Positions 63,073 to 64,000 of a DNA stretch of 64,000 nucleotides are shown in pieces. Numbering within the stretch: position 1 is the stretch's first letter; the number at the start of each line of letters is the position of its first letter. A program made the position numbers and the translations under genes. The DNA comes from an uncultured Collinsella sp. (lineage in GTDB: Bacteria > Actinomycetota > Coriobacteriia > Coriobacteriales > Coriobacteriaceae): positions 1 through 64,000 of the forward strand of contig UQMY01000007.1 in NCBI GenBank assembly GCA_900542325.1, in the 5' to 3' direction. A model generated the notes under the pieces. It was not told where the DNA came from. It worked only from the letters and a program-made list of their open reading frames with translations, and searched no databases.

Positions 63073-63135
63073 GTCCCACCGCCCCTACCATGTATTGCCT
63101 ACGAGCTCGTGTCCCTTTGGGATGCGGGCTCGTTT
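63073..63135 (+). repeat. Partial duplication of tRNA-Leu 3' end and terminator
   Basis: This 63-bp segment matches 62877-62939 at 53 of 63 positions, including the T-arm end, the acceptor strand, CCA and the terminator. The terminator arms differ from copy 1 in both strands so the hairpin is kept. The 130-bp stretch between the copies is GC-rich with small hairpins and no gene. Confidence 0.8.
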
Positions 63136-63222
63136 TTTTCGGACGCCGTCAACCGCAGAGCAGCTCATTTGGGACGGGGCTTTTTTGACTACTTTTTTCC
63201 ACCCACCCAATGAGTTTCCTCA

Positions 63223-63303
63223 CACATTTTTCGATGGAAAAACGTGGTTATTTCGCACATTTTCCGATGGAAAAACGTGGTTGTCTCACACATTTTCCGA
63301 TGG
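63223..63303 (+). repeat. 33-bp tandem repeats (2.5 units)
   Basis: Units starting at 63223, 63256 and 63289 share CACATTTTYCGATGGAAAAA and then ACGTGGTT. The third is truncated. They end 17 bp before a TATACT (63321-63326) and 46 bp before the ATPase start codon, suggesting operator-like iterons. This is the only clear tandem repeat in the window outside coding DNA. Confidence 0.8.
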
Positions 63304-63349
63304 AAACGCCCAAATGGCCTTATACTAGCCGAGAGGGTTGGGGGGCAAT

Positions 63350-64000
63350 ATGCAACGACAGCTTATGAGTGAACTTATCGCTTGGAAATCAAGGGCGAAT
63401 CGCAAACCTCTCTTGCTTAAGGGAGCCCGCCAGACAGGAAAGACTTGGCTTCTTAACGAATTCGCAAGCCAGCAGTATCGAAACGTCATTCGTTTTGACT
63501 TTATGCTCGAGCCGAGCACACGCTCGCTGTTCGATGGGGACCTCGACCCCAAGCGCATCATCTCCCAGATAGAGCTCCTACGTGGCCAAACCGTAACGCC
63601 GACAGACACGCTCATCATCTTCGACGAGATCCAAGAGGCGCCACGCGGGATCACCTCGCTCAAGTACTTCAACGAGCTTGCACCCGAATACCACATCGTA
63701 GCAGCCGGTTCCTATATGGGCCTCGCGCTCCGACGCGAAAACGAGTCATTTCCCGTCGGCAAAATCGACCAGCTCACCATGCGTCCCATGGGGTTTGCCG
63801 AGTTCGTTCGCGCCGTCGACGGCAACCCGCTCGCCGACGCCATCCTTGCCGCAGACATGAACCTTCTAGCAAACGTCACCGAAAAGCTCGTGCACTTGCT
63901 CAAGGAATACCTTGTTGTCGGTGGTATGCCCGAAGTTGTCTCCGCTTTCGCCGAGACACGCGACTTCATTGAAGCCCGAAGGCTTCAGCAGCAAATCATC
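63350..64000 (+). CDS. ATP-binding protein, AAA/DUF4143 type (partial)
   Basis: The first 217 residues of an AAA ATPase are present; the gene continues past the window. Walker A is GARQTGKT (about 26-33) and Walker B LIIFDEIQE (about 84-92), followed by the AAGSYMGLAL and GFAEF segments typical of the AAA-14/DUF4143 family. Their role is poorly known, with mobile-element and defence links suggested. A GGGTTGGGGGG stretch precedes ATG 63350. The C-terminal DUF4143 part is not visible. Confidence 0.85.
   Translation, partial: MQRQLMSELIAWKSRANRKPLLLKGARQTGKTWLLNEFASQQYRNVIRFDFMLEPSTRSLFDGDLDPKRIISQIELLRGQTVTPTDTLIIFDEIQEAPRGITSLKYFNELAPEYHIVAAGSYMGLALRRENESFPVGKIDQLTMRPMGFAEFVRAVDGNPLADAILAADMNLLANVTEKLVHLLKEYLVVGGMPEVVSAFAETRDFIEARRLQQQII

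Noticed and set aside
63223..63303. CRISPR array
   Set aside because: The 33-bp units are contiguous with no unique spacers, and no cas genes are present.
62816..63328. Open frames over the tRNA-Leu region
   Set aside because: They run through a clear tRNA, its terminator and a duplicate; not coding.

Overview
This is a high-GC bacterial chromosome segment. Gene content and style point to a Coriobacteriia actinomycetote of the Collinsella type: OmpR-type two-component systems, sortase-type MPxTG surface protein, lone galactitol-type PTS IIB and Ala-rich surface protein. This assignment is a general impression from the sequence, not a marker-gene match.

Left core (1-23 kb): a GntR/UTRA regulator and mannose-6-phosphate isomerase, pcrA helicase, uppP, a universal stress protein, a BceRS-like two-component system, purH, a GNAT acetyltransferase, a DUF2207 membrane protein, gluQ, a three-gene metallophosphoesterase operon, two small proteins and a large coiled-coil/CAP surface protein. 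Several intergenic gaps hold long nested inverted repeats.

Accessory island (about 22.8-57.9 kb). Its scaffold is a set of minus-strand genes in two blocks. The right block (54.5-50.5 kb) encodes a 305-aa protein, a VirD4/TraG-like ATPase without membrane anchor, a ClpP-like protease with an intact catalytic triad, and a 275-aa protein. The left block (36.0-23.2 kb) encodes small and polytopic membrane proteins, a ClpX-like unfoldase that keeps a ClpP-docking IGF-type loop, a helicase with a C-terminal nuclease-like domain, and a 631-aa protein of unknown fold. Two distantly similar proteins (32.3-33.9 and 54.8-56.3 kb) look like N6-methyltransferases that lost the catalytic motif, fused to a target-recognition-like part. 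Each sits divergently at the head of one block. I propose that the two blocks form one undescribed multi-gene system split by later insertions.

Between the blocks lies a defence insert: a WYL regulator with a giant SF1 helicase carrying a HEPN-type RNxxxH motif, an IS21 istB remnant, a LlaJI-like restriction-modification set (two methyltransferases, McrB-like GTPase, LlaJI-R2-like nuclease) overlapping a Shedu-like nuclease gene, and an HNH nuclease gene broken by an amber codon. An AbiE toxin-antitoxin pair closes the island.

Right core (58-64 kb): a DUF4342 protein and a two-component system, flanked by two copies of a 180-188 bp element with long terminal inverted repeats. Then come a VOC protein with PTS IIB, a membrane-anchored TPR-like protein, tRNA-Leu(TAA) with a partial downstream duplication of its 3' end, 33-bp tandem repeats, and the start of an AAA ATPase gene that runs off the window. 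No CRISPR array, rRNA, integrase or relaxase was seen.
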